Below, piece after piece: positions 58,137 to 64,000 of a stretch of DNA of 64,000 bases. The notes below the pieces were generated by a model that was not told the origin of the DNA, made no database searches, and worked only from the letters and a program-made list of their open reading frames with translations. The translations under genes and the position numbers were made by a program. Every line of letters begins with the position of its first letter. Positions within the stretch are counted from its first letter, which is position 1. Source of the stretch: a virus; the IMG/VR virus record IMGVR_UViG_3300020156_000028, positions 1 to 64,000 of that record; one strand, 5' to 3'.

Positions 58137-58165
58137 TCTATAGTCCCAACTTTCCGTTGGCACAA
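58137..58165 (-). promoter_or_regulatory. promoter with CCAAC-TTTCC-GTTGG operator in the spacer
   Basis: Minus-strand TTGTGC (58160-58165), 17 bp, TATAGA (58137-58142). The perfect operator (58146-58160) fills the spacer. It lies just after the terminator of the preceding transcript and drives the DUF932 gene. Confidence 0.8.
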
Positions 58166-58196
58166 TAGGAAATCGACATTCTGGAAAATATTTTTT

Positions 58197-58227
58197 AAAA
58201 AACCCCCGGAACCGGGGTTCCGAGGGT
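58197..58227 (-). terminator. rho-independent terminator
   Basis: ACCCTCGGAACC pairs with GGTTCCGGGGGT (one mismatch) and is followed by six U residues on the minus strand. It ends the transcript of the gene 58281-58559. Confidence 0.82.
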
Positions 58228-58280
58228 TTCAGTTTCACTGAGGGTCAATTCAAGGAGGTTGCGATGCTCCGATTCCAAGA

Positions 58281-58559
58281 CTAGGCAGAGTCTCCGGGAT
58301 CGTCAACCCACACCTTGAAAGGCGCGCCCGCGTGGCGCACGCCCTCCTCATATGCCGCAATCCGCTCTCCAGCCATCGTGCCGCCGCAGTTGACGCAGGT
58401 CGAGCGCTTGCCGAAGCGGTACTCGGCGGAACGGAACTGATGGCGTGTACACGCCTTCAAGATTTCGTGGTTGTGGCGCACTTCCTCGAAGGTCTTGCGT
58501 ATCTCGTCCTTCGAGAGACCCGTCGCGGCCCCAAGCCGATCTACGAGCTTTTCGGTCAT
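58281..58559 (-). CDS. small hypothetical protein with zinc motif
   Basis: A 92-residue protein starting MTEKLVDRLGAATGLSKDEI, a helical N-terminus followed by HEILKACTRHQFRSAEYRFG and TCVNCGGTMAG, which may bind zinc. It is flanked by terminators on both sides, so it is transcribed as a single gene or by readthrough. No family recognised. Confidence 0.65.
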   Translation of the reverse strand: MTEKLVDRLGAATGLSKDEIRKTFEEVRHNHEILKACTRHQFRSAEYRFGKRSTCVNCGGTMAGERIAAYEEGVRHAGAPFKVWVDDPGDSA

Positions 58560-58560
58560 G

Positions 58561-58626
58561 GCGATTCCGATCTGGAAATTTCGATTGAAAAAGAAAAAGG
58601 GCGATTCCAATCCGAAAATTTCGTTT
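58561..58626. repeat. 26-bp imperfect direct repeat, period 40
   Basis: GCGATTCCGATCTGGAAATT (58561 on) and GCGATTCCAATCCGAAAATT (58601 on) continue as similar AT-rich sequence for 26 bp with about five differences. The second copy lies inside the terminator stem-loop; the first overlaps the leader of the small gene before 58559. Confidence 0.6.
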
Positions 58627-58638
58627 TGAAACCGCCCT
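58594..58638 (-). terminator. probable rho-independent terminator
   Basis: AGGGCG and CGCCCT (58598-58603 and 58633-58638) form a stem with an AT-rich loop, followed on the minus strand by five U residues and a pyrimidine-rich run. It is placed after the gene ending at 58690. Confidence 0.65.
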
Positions 58639-58689
58639 ATTTGAAACGGCGCGACCACGCCATCTCTTCCTGACACTCGTTCTATGCCA

Positions 58690-59256
58690 TCATTCCTTTT
58701 CGGGATCAATAGCCGAGGCCAGCGCAATCGTGCAGACCGGGCTATCCTTCGGGATGGCACCATCACGGGACCAACGTTCACGGCAGACTTGGGTAGCTGC
58801 GAGCTTCAACTCCTGCGCCACCATCTTAGGGGATGGGGACTCTGCTACGTCGGTAGTAAAAACCGCCGGGTTGTCGTTCACTTCGGCGAGGGCCTGATAG
58901 AGCAGCTTGCCGCAGCGGTCGAGCTTGGCTTCGTCGGCGAGCCGGAGTTCTTCGAAACAATCGGCGTTGGCCTTGGCTGTGGGGCCGAGGGCGATCCTGA
59001 TCCGTGCGGCCATATCTGTTTCAGGGGCATGAACATCTTCGCCTCCATCTACGACCTCAAGCGGGGTGCCATAGGGCTTGAAAGCCAGCGCGATATCCGA
59101 GGGTGATGGAGCAAAAGTGACCAAGCCCAGACCCACGACCGCGAGAAGCGGGGCGAGCAGGGTTCCCAAGAAGTCGCGCATTTGAGCCCTCGTATTGAGA
59201 TCGTCAGGGTGATCAGCCGTGCGAATCGTCGGCTGCATTTCCTCCTCATAGCGCAT
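58690..59256 (-). CDS. membrane-anchored hypothetical protein
   Basis: A 188-residue protein. A transmembrane segment (LGTLLAPLLAVVGLGLVTFA) lies at about residues 30-50, followed by a mostly helical extracytoplasmic domain with three cysteines (ADCFEELRLADEAKLDRCGK and QVCRERW). The start may be ATG 59256 (AAGGT upstream) or an internal ATG near AGGAGG. Function unknown. Confidence 0.62.
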   Translation of the reverse strand: MRYEEEMQPTIRTADHPDDLNTRAQMRDFLGTLLAPLLAVVGLGLVTFAPSPSDIALAFKPYGTPLEVVDGGEDVHAPETDMAARIRIALGPTAKANADCFEELRLADEAKLDRCGKLLYQALAEVNDNPAVFTTDVAESPSPKMVAQELKLAATQVCRERWSRDGAIPKDSPVCTIALASAIDPEKE

Positions 59257-59269
59257 TGCAAGTTACCTT

Positions 59270-59485
59270 TCACGTCTTCCAGTCCGAACCGCCAAACATT
59301 TCCAGTACATTAGGCTTTACGAACATGCGCTCGCCTTCATTCGAAACCAGTGTGGCGTGGCCTGATTTCGGGCCGAGGGAACCGGCGAGGTCTCCAAGGT
59401 AGGAGGCGGTCGCCGAACCGGGACCCGGCGAGGTTTCCAAGGTAAGCCGACCCCCTCGAAAGGTCAAACTATATACAGACAGCAA
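59270..59485 (-). CDS. possible small protein
   Basis: A 71-residue frame with a TTG start. The second half (GPKSGHATLVSNEGERMFVK, then PNVLEMFGGSDWKT) looks coding, while the first is shaped by a duplicated GGCGAGGT[CT]TCCAAGGTA motif. A TATATAGT run lies near its start and may be a promoter. It may begin further downstream. Confidence 0.4.
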   Translation of the reverse strand: MLSVYSLTFRGGRLTLETSPGPGSATASYLGDLAGSLGPKSGHATLVSNEGERMFVKPNVLEMFGGSDWKT

Positions 59486-59547
59486 GGTTCCGGGCCGGAT
59501 CGACGGGCCGCCTCGGGGCCGGGTCGCCGAGGGCCGAGGAGTCGGTG

Positions 59548-59638
59548 CCGTTAAGGTTAACCGTTAGGGTTAAGAATTAAGGTTAACGCGGGGTTAACGT
59601 TAAGGCTTTGGTAAGGTTACGAATTAAGGTTAACCCGG
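59548..59638. repeat. GTTAA-rich repeat block
   Basis: Contains GAATTAAGGTTAAC-[GC]-CGG twice (59574-59591 and 59621-59638), plus further AAGGTTAAC, GGGTTAA and CGTTAA words and several GTTAAC palindromes. It is a local AT-rich island in a GC-rich setting, next to the tandem array. Such an arrangement recalls replication origins. Confidence 0.6.
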
Positions 59639-59670
59639 CTTACGGGGCATTTGATTAAAATTTTAGATAT

Positions 59671-59873
59671 CCCGGTCTCCCGGCTGGCGGTTGCCCGGTC
59701 TCCCGGCTCCCGGCTGGCGGTTGCCCGGTCTCCCGGCTGGCGGTTGCCCGGTCTCCCGGTTGCCGGTTGCCCGGTCTCCCGGCTGGCGGTTGCCCGGTCT
59801 CCCGGTTGCCGGTTGCCCGGTCTCCCGGCTGGCGGTTGCCCGGTCTCCCGGTTGCCGGTTGCCCGGTCTCCCG
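59671..59873. repeat. 23-bp tandem repeat array, 8.5 copies
   Basis: Units begin CCCGGTCTCCCGG and continue CTGGCGGTTG (type A) or TTGCCGGTTG (type B). Copies 1-3 are A; copy 2 has a 7-bp insertion. Copies 3-8 alternate A-B-A-B-A-B, so a 46-bp higher-order unit exists. The period is not a multiple of three, and reading frames through it are repetitive artefacts. It is probably a protein-binding array. Confidence 0.85.
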
Positions 59874-59988
59874 ATATTTCCGCCAAAACGGGCCGCCAGC
59901 GCGCGCGGGAGATGGCTAGGCTAGGGCTATGGCCTAAAACACTGAATCGCGTTGTACGGCCGTTTATGAGCGATTGTAGGCATAGGAC
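59874..59988. other. short non-coding stretch
   Basis: Nothing identified apart from GC-rich sequence between the tandem array and the terminator. No supported gene. Confidence 0.5.
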
Positions 59989-60015
59989 AAAAAAAAGCCC
60001 GGCTCAAAGCCGGGC
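59989..60015 (-). terminator. rho-independent terminator of the right-end leftward operon
   Basis: GCCCGGC-TTTGA-GCCGGGC on the minus strand is followed by eight U residues. It lies 6 bp past the stop of the membrane protein gene at 60021. The stem arms are the same as in the terminator at 554-581. Confidence 0.88.
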
Positions 60016-60020
60016 TTGCG

Positions 60021-60233
60021 TTACTTCCTTCCTGTTAGCTTGTCTAATTCATCATCCGGGCTTGGCTTGGCTAGGTGAAAAACCCATGCGCCAAACAATC
60101 CGGCTAATATTGCCGGGAGTCCGTGCCATAGCGCGGCAAGCAATCCCCCGGCCAGACTGGCAATCTGTAGCAACGTCGCCGTGCGATATTGCGTAATATG
60201 GATTGCCAGTCTGGATTCATCTTGCGGCCTCAA
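60021..60233 (-). CDS. small two-helix membrane protein
   Basis: A 70-residue protein with a TTG start in a TTGA overlap with the upstream stop. Two hydrophobic segments (ATLLQIASLAGGLLAALWHG and LPAILAGLFGAWVFHL) meet at a tight turn, with a charged C-terminus. Layout is holin-like, but it belongs to an early-type operon, so superinfection exclusion or host membrane effects are alternatives. Confidence 0.6.
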   Translation of the reverse strand: MRPQDESRLAIHITQYRTATLLQIASLAGGLLAALWHGLPAILAGLFGAWVFHLAKPSPDDELDKLTGRK

Positions 60234-61144
60234 ATGCCCGCGCCTTCATTGAAGGCAGATTGCAACGTTTCATCCCGGTTCCAGAACTGGAGTCCGTCAT
60301 AGTCGCCTTCTTTGAGCGATTCCATTTTAGACAATAGTTCCCGCCGCTCTTCCAATAGCTCTTCAAGGCGTTCCGATAGCATCTCCCGCAAGTTTTCAGG
60401 CAATGCGCGCAACGTTTCGCAATTCCCCTTAATATTGGAGATGGCACGCAAGATAACCTTGCGCAAATCGCGATATTTCTTGCGCGTTTCGCCGTATAGG
60501 TTCCCGGCTTGCCACGCGGTTTGATATTCCCGTTCCTTTTCGGCCGCGCGCGCGGCCATGGAGTCGGCCGCTCTTGCCATATCCCTAGCCGTTTCCATAT
60601 CGGCCGGATTTGTTTCCGTTCCCTGATATACTTTGCCGTCAGGCACTACTTGATATGAGTACCGCGTGGACTCTTCCCGTATGTCTGAAAAATCGATTGT
60701 CGGGCCGCCATCGTGGCCGCCAAACTCATAACCCGCGACAAACCGGCACTGGCCGCCGCGCGCGGGCAATTGGTACACAAGCCCATAGCAAAGCCCGGAA
60801 CCGTCTTTGTATGTTTCTCCGTCGGGATACGTGTACCAGCCGCTGGACTCGCTCCAATAGCCGTTACGCATGCCCGGTTCCGCTTGCACGCGGCCGACAA
60901 GCCGTAAGCCGCAAGACTCCGGGCTTTCCACATAGGCAATGCGGCGGCCGCCATCTTGCCAGCTAACGGCCGGGTACAGCTTGCGCCATGGGCTAGAAGC
61001 GTAGTGCTTCATTCCCTGTTCCATGGCGGCCCGTGCTTCCTTCAAAGCTTCCCATGCCGGACGGATTTGCCCGGCTCTTGAACGCGGAGATGCAAAGGCG
61101 CGATAGCGATTGAAGGCGCGACGTAGTTCGATTGAAATAGCCAT
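60230..61144 (-). CDS. hypothetical phage protein
   Basis: A 304-residue protein, AGGAG upstream. The N-terminus is helical, the middle is Gly/Tyr/Trp-rich (WSESSGWYTYPDGETYKDGS, GLVYQLPARGGQCRFVAGYE), and residues about 185-285 are coiled coil. The Cys in YVESPESCGLRLVG could be functional. No recognised family; probably an early host-interaction protein given the operon. Confidence 0.65.
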   Translation of the reverse strand: MAISIELRRAFNRYRAFASPRSRAGQIRPAWEALKEARAAMEQGMKHYASSPWRKLYPAVSWQDGGRRIAYVESPESCGLRLVGRVQAEPGMRNGYWSESSGWYTYPDGETYKDGSGLCYGLVYQLPARGGQCRFVAGYEFGGHDGGPTIDFSDIREESTRYSYQVVPDGKVYQGTETNPADMETARDMARAADSMAARAAEKEREYQTAWQAGNLYGETRKKYRDLRKVILRAISNIKGNCETLRALPENLREMLSERLEELLEERRELLSKMESLKEGDYDGLQFWNRDETLQSAFNEGAGI

Positions 61145-61155
61145 TTGAGACTCCT

Positions 61156-62538
61156 TTAGTGTGAATCAGTAAGAGCGGCGCGCATTTCAGTTTCGCCGAT
61201 AGTTTCGGCGAATAGACCTAGTGACTCCGCAATGCGGGAGACTTCATTCCAGCCGATATTGTGGCAACCGGCCTTAAAGTTACCTTGCGAGTCGATGGAA
61301 TCTATTTGGAAGTGCCCAACGCGGATTTGCTTTCCATTGCGTTGCCATTCCGCGCCACGTTCCCGGCAATAGCGAATTACATGAAACGCCTTGATTGCAT
61401 GGGAAAGCGGTACTTCCGCGCCATGGCTTGTTTGCAGCACGTCGCCGACAATGCGGAGTAGAGCGCGGCCGTTTTCATCACTCCCCCGCCAGTAGCGATT
61501 GCCGTTCCCGGCAAGCCAATCCGCGCGCGCGGCCTGCTCCCGTTCGAAGCGTTCCCGCTCTTCACTCGCCTTCAATTCATCGTGGCGGGTTTGGAGCTTG
61601 ATTGCCAGTGTCGCGGCCTTAGTAGCATCGACTCCGTGGAACGTTTCGAAAATCCGAATATGTCCTATAGCTTCCTGATAGTAACGCCGTTCCGTTGCGC
61701 CGTCCTGAATAAGTTCAAGCAACTGGCGGAACGCAAGTTTGCGCCTTCGGAATGACATAAGCCTATCAGACAAGGCCGCGTTACGTGCAAAGCGGCGTTT
61801 CTTGGCATTGATATACTTTGTACGGGCTTCAATGTGAGCCGTTACACGCTTGCCACCATACTTTCGGCATGCGGCCAGCATTGCCCGGAAGTCTTTGTAG
61901 ATATCCGAAAGGTTTTCATGCGGCCGGGTTTGCCGCCATCTCTTGTATCTTTCACCATCGTCTTTGACGTAGATAGTATTCTCCCGCATGGAAATGCGTT
62001 CTATCTCCGCTTCAAACTCCGCTTGCGGGACTTCATTCATGTATCGCGTGGCTTTTAGAACAAGATACTTTTCTTGTTCTTTGACTTGTTCGGCCGCAAT
62101 CTTGGCCGCCTTCTTTTCATGCTTTGCCCGGATGGACTCCCATGGGGTTTTACGCTTGGCAAGCGTTATCAGATATTGAGCGGAGTCCGGGCTAATCTCC
62201 CGCCAGTGTTGCGCCAAGTACCGCTCAATGTGAAACCAAAGGTTAGACCGCAACAGGCGGTTTGAATCTGCGAGTTCCGTCAAATCCGGAAACTCCAATG
62301 TAGTGCCACGGGCCGCGCGCCAAGTCTGACTCTTGTGTTTTCCCGTCGAAGTCGAATATCGGGAAGAATTGAGTAGGGTCACGCCGTCCGGCATAACGTA
62401 ACCCAGCATGTAATGCCGTCCATATGAATATATGGCGCGGCCTTCAAAGAAAACGCGGTTATCAGACCGGCGGCCGGATTGTTGGGACTGATTAGCCCAA
62501 ACGTGGAAAACCATATCGCCATTGAAAACTTTTCTCAT
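61156..62538 (-). CDS. large hypothetical phage protein
   Basis: A 460-residue protein. The N-terminal 110 residues are a beta-rich domain (DNRVFFEGRAIYSYGRHYML). The centre is strongly basic and helical (AKRKTPWESIRAKHEKKAAK), suggesting nucleic-acid binding. The C-terminal 80 residues (QIRVGHFQIDSIDSQGNFKA, GCHNIGWNEVSRIAESLGL) look like a small domain shared by many phage proteins. Function unknown. Confidence 0.68.
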   Translation of the reverse strand: MRKVFNGDMVFHVWANQSQQSGRRSDNRVFFEGRAIYSYGRHYMLGYVMPDGVTLLNSSRYSTSTGKHKSQTWRAARGTTLEFPDLTELADSNRLLRSNLWFHIERYLAQHWREISPDSAQYLITLAKRKTPWESIRAKHEKKAAKIAAEQVKEQEKYLVLKATRYMNEVPQAEFEAEIERISMRENTIYVKDDGERYKRWRQTRPHENLSDIYKDFRAMLAACRKYGGKRVTAHIEARTKYINAKKRRFARNAALSDRLMSFRRRKLAFRQLLELIQDGATERRYYQEAIGHIRIFETFHGVDATKAATLAIKLQTRHDELKASEERERFEREQAARADWLAGNGNRYWRGSDENGRALLRIVGDVLQTSHGAEVPLSHAIKAFHVIRYCRERGAEWQRNGKQIRVGHFQIDSIDSQGNFKAGCHNIGWNEVSRIAESLGLFAETIGETEMRAALTDSH

Positions 62539-62549
62539 TGCTTTGTTCC

Positions 62550-63035
62550 TTAGTACACGTTGTTTAGGATTGAATCGCCATGCGCCATATAGTCCACGGC
62601 AAAGGCGCGTTGGTTCTGGATATACCGCTTGTGTAGCTGATAATACTTGGCTTGCCCTATCACCTCCGCGCGGAGTAGAGCGGCAAGCTCTTGCCCGGTG
62701 TCGCCGTCACCATAGCGCGCGAAAATATGCCGCTCTTGTTCCCGGCATGCTCGAGTCTCGCCTTCAAGATTGAATGGCGCGTCTAGGACAAGGTGACACC
62801 AATCATGCCAAGCCCGGAACGCCTGATTTACTTCCCGGCAGTCAAAGACAGTGGAGTCGCTGGACTCGGAGTAGACAGTTATCCGGCCGCGCGCGGCCAT
62901 CTCCGCTTTAAGGCGACGTAGCGAGTCCGGCGCGTCCGGGCTTGTGTCAAAGCCTTGTGGCCAAACGCGGTTGCAGCATGCCAGCACGGCGACATTGAAG
63001 AGCGGCAAGAGCGGCTTGAAAGACAGTGTAGACAT
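62550..63035 (-). CDS. hypothetical protein with HxxxH-type helix
   Basis: A 161-residue protein. Residues about 70-105 (NQAFRAWHDWCHLVLDAPFN, LEGETRACREQERHIFARYG) place His, Cys and Glu as in helical metal-binding proteins. Similar proteins occur in other phages and plasmids with no known role. Its stop is 12 bp before the next ATG. Confidence 0.65.
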   Translation of the reverse strand: MSTLSFKPLLPLFNVAVLACCNRVWPQGFDTSPDAPDSLRRLKAEMAARGRITVYSESSDSTVFDCREVNQAFRAWHDWCHLVLDAPFNLEGETRACREQERHIFARYGDGDTGQELAALLRAEVIGQAKYYQLHKRYIQNQRAFAVDYMAHGDSILNNVY

Positions 63036-63235
63036 TAGGCGACTCCATATCTGAATTGTGCGTAGGCGGCCCGCATGGCCGCTTTCTCGCGTTTTGTGGG
63101 GATGTATGGCGCGGGAGTAGCTTGTTCCCGCTCTTGTGCGCTGGCGGCCTTCCTAAGCTCTTTTTGAGCCGTGGCGCGCATGCCGATAGCGGCGTAATAT
63201 TGAGCCGCGCGGAGATGGCTTGCGGCGGTTTTCAT
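63035..63235 (-). CDS. small basic helical protein
   Basis: A 66-residue protein (MKTAASHLRAAQYYAAIGMR), Ala/Arg-rich helices. The ATG overlaps the upstream stop. Might bind DNA or RNA. No family recognised. Confidence 0.58.
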   Translation of the reverse strand: MKTAASHLRAAQYYAAIGMRATAQKELRKAASAQEREQATPAPYIPTKREKAAMRAAYAQFRYGVA

Positions 63236-63489
63236 TCGCTTGCTCCCGGCATTTCGACATCATAGCCACGGGCTTTCCATTCCCGCATGGACAGTTGGAA
63301 CATGCCGGGCTTGTCGCCTTGCGGGAACCGCGCGGCAAACTCGGCCGCAACGCGCATTGCCTCTTCTTTGTCGCGGCCCGCATAGACCGCACAAAAATGT
63401 GTCACGTCAAAGCGCGGCTTGTCGGGAGTCGAGTTCCACGCGGCCCGGTTAGTGACGATGGCGACGTTAAGGTGAAAACCGTCATTCAT
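63232..63489 (-). CDS. small hypothetical protein
   Basis: An 85-residue protein (MNDGFHLNVAIVTNRAAWNS) with a mixed alpha/beta look and KPRFDVTHFCAVYAGRDKEE. AAGGAG lies upstream. Unknown function. Confidence 0.6.
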   Translation of the reverse strand: MNDGFHLNVAIVTNRAAWNSTPDKPRFDVTHFCAVYAGRDKEEAMRVAAEFAARFPQGDKPGMFQLSMREWKARGYDVEMPGASE

Positions 63490-63500
63490 GGCTGGACTCC

Positions 63501-63776
63501 TTAAATCAGGTTGATTGCGTAGCAGGTGACAGAGATGGCAATCCCGGCGGCCGCGATGGCAAGCGCCAGAAACTCGCCGTTGGTATTGTCCTCCCGCAAT
63601 TCATCGATAGCGGCGGATATCCGGGCATGAATGGCGGCCGACTCTTCCTTAGTCGGAACGTGGCGGGAGTTAGTTAGAATGTATGCGGCTTGCGCGCGTT
63701 CGATGGTTAGCCAATCGATGGCACGGGCTTTGTTGCCATTGTGGCGGTCTAGGATGGCTTTCGTGTAGGCTTGCAT
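63501..63776 (-). CDS. small protein with C-terminal membrane segment, first gene of right-end operon
   Basis: A 91-residue protein starting MQAYTKAILDRHNGNKARAI; AGGAG is 8 nt before the ATG. The C-terminal helix (FLALAIAAAGIAISVTCYAI) is a probable tail anchor. It is nearest to the operator array and so the first to be expressed from it. Confidence 0.65.
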   Translation of the reverse strand: MQAYTKAILDRHNGNKARAIDWLTIERAQAAYILTNSRHVPTKEESAAIHARISAAIDELREDNTNGEFLALAIAAAGIAISVTCYAINLI

Positions 63777-63852
63777 TGGTAGACTCCTTGCGTCCGGGCA
63801 AAAGCGCCCGTGCCTCTTTATGGCATGCCCGGCGGCCGCTAACAAGCAAATA

Positions 63853-63868
63853 GTGTAGTTTTCTACAC
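63853..63868. promoter_or_regulatory. operator 1, GTGTA-N6-TACAC
   Basis: GTGTA-GTTTTC-TACAC, extended to a perfect AGTGTAG-TTTT-CTACACT at 63852-63869. It lies 77 bp upstream of the first leftward gene. One of three related sites. Confidence 0.7.
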
Positions 63869-63911
63869 TTTACCCTCTTGACTATCGGAAATAGGGCATG
63901 CGTTAGGCCAA

Positions 63912-63927
63912 GTGTAGCTTCATACAC
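63912..63927. promoter_or_regulatory. operator 2, GTGTA-N6-TACAC
   Basis: GTGTA-GCTTCA-TACAC. On the minus strand it abuts TTGGCC, a possible -35 box, with CCGATA 17 bp further on. It is 59 bp from operator 1. Confidence 0.65.
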
Positions 63928-63961
63928 GTCTAATCGGCCATAGCGGGCCGTAGGCGCGCAA

Positions 63962-63977
63962 GTGTAGCTTTATACAC
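63962..63977. promoter_or_regulatory. operator 3, GTGTA-N6-TACAC
   Basis: GTGTA-GCTTTA-TACAC, 50 bp from operator 2. On the minus strand it abuts TTGCGC. The three sites share the core and the leftward-facing arrangement. Confidence 0.65.
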
Positions 63978-64000
63978 AATCACCCATGACACCCCCGGAA

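Noticed and set aside
59548-59638. Telomere-like repeats
   Set aside because: TTAGGG occurs only once. The repeats are GGTTAAC-based and not terminal.
59617-59924. Open frames of 77-181 residues across the 23-bp repeats
   Set aside because: They are open on both strands only because of sequence repetition, have low-complexity translations (GNRQPGDRATASRE type) and no ribosome binding site.
1-64000. Integrase, excisionase or lysogeny repressor
   Set aside because: No tyrosine or serine recombinase motif and no CI-like repressor was seen in any real frame. The small HTH proteins are not enough to claim lysogeny.
1-64000. CRISPR array
   Set aside because: The tandem array at 59671-59873 has no spacers, and its units are contiguous. 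No other regularly spaced repeats were found.
1-64000. cos or terminal-repeat site defining genome ends
   Set aside because: No direct terminal repeat links the two window ends and no lambda-type cosB array is visible upstream of the small terminase. The window may be cut from a longer or circular map.

Overview
The window is almost entirely a tailed double-stranded DNA bacteriophage (siphovirus-like) genome or genome segment, GC-rich and tightly packed. The long plus-strand block reads as DNA replication, lambda-type packaging and head, long non-contractile tail, host-recognition fibres and lysis. The host is probably an alphaproteobacterium: the phage carries a GapR/DUF2312 protein, a family typical of that class, and its tail tip resembles the distal tail module of alphaproteobacterial gene transfer agents (DUF2163/BR0599-type hub). 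I see no integrase, excisionase, recognisable CI-type repressor or partition genes, so nothing here supports lysogeny. The ends of the window need not be the ends of the genome.

Layout. (1) 1-630: non-coding, rich in short repeats and palindromes, ending in the terminator of the leftward VapE unit. (2) 631-4011, minus: primase/helicase (VapE type) and two small helix-turn-helix proteins. (3) 4012-4132: divergent control region whose two promoters share overlapping -35 boxes. (4) 4133-11433, plus: acidic-tailed early protein, DUF2800 nuclease-like protein, DUF2815 ssDNA-binding-like protein, family A DNA polymerase, VRR-NUC nuclease and SNF2 helicase. With VapE this is the replication set usually met in Firmicutes prophages. 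(5) 11430-21244: Nu1/GpA terminase, gpW, portal, S49 protease with nested scaffold, gpD, gpE and connector/tail completion proteins. (6) 21257-34334: tail tube, tail chaperone with a -1 frameshift extension, a 1674-residue tape measure with a built-in muramidase, hub and tail-tip proteins. (7) 34334-42872: an array of beta-propeller proteins, three tandem paralogues and a 14-repeat protein, probably for receptor binding. (8) 43278-45658: amidase endolysin, lipoprotein and holin-like membrane proteins. (9) 45655-59485, minus: about 30 mostly small early/accessory genes, including MT-A70 methyltransferase, GapR, DUF3310, MazG, HNH-AP2, a stand-alone Spo11/TopoVI-A-like protein and DUF932, plus a tRNA-like cluster. 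(10) 59486-60020: repeat-dense non-coding region (candidate origin or partition site). (11) 60021-63776, minus: a second early-type unit behind three palindromic operators at the right end.

Regulation. A 15-bp palindrome, CCAAC-N5-GTTGG, recurs at or inside sigma70-like promoters near 3.7, 4.05, 43.2, 48.96, 52.74 and 58.15 kb. It suggests one phage regulator coordinates the early leftward units, the divergent replication promoter and the lysis promoter. Separately, ten unrelated proteins end in the same kind of tripeptide, [STDE]-[VYF]-V-COOH, usually after an acidic stretch. The two signals are the most unusual features in the window.

Assignments rest on motifs read by eye and on gene order. 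No database search was run.
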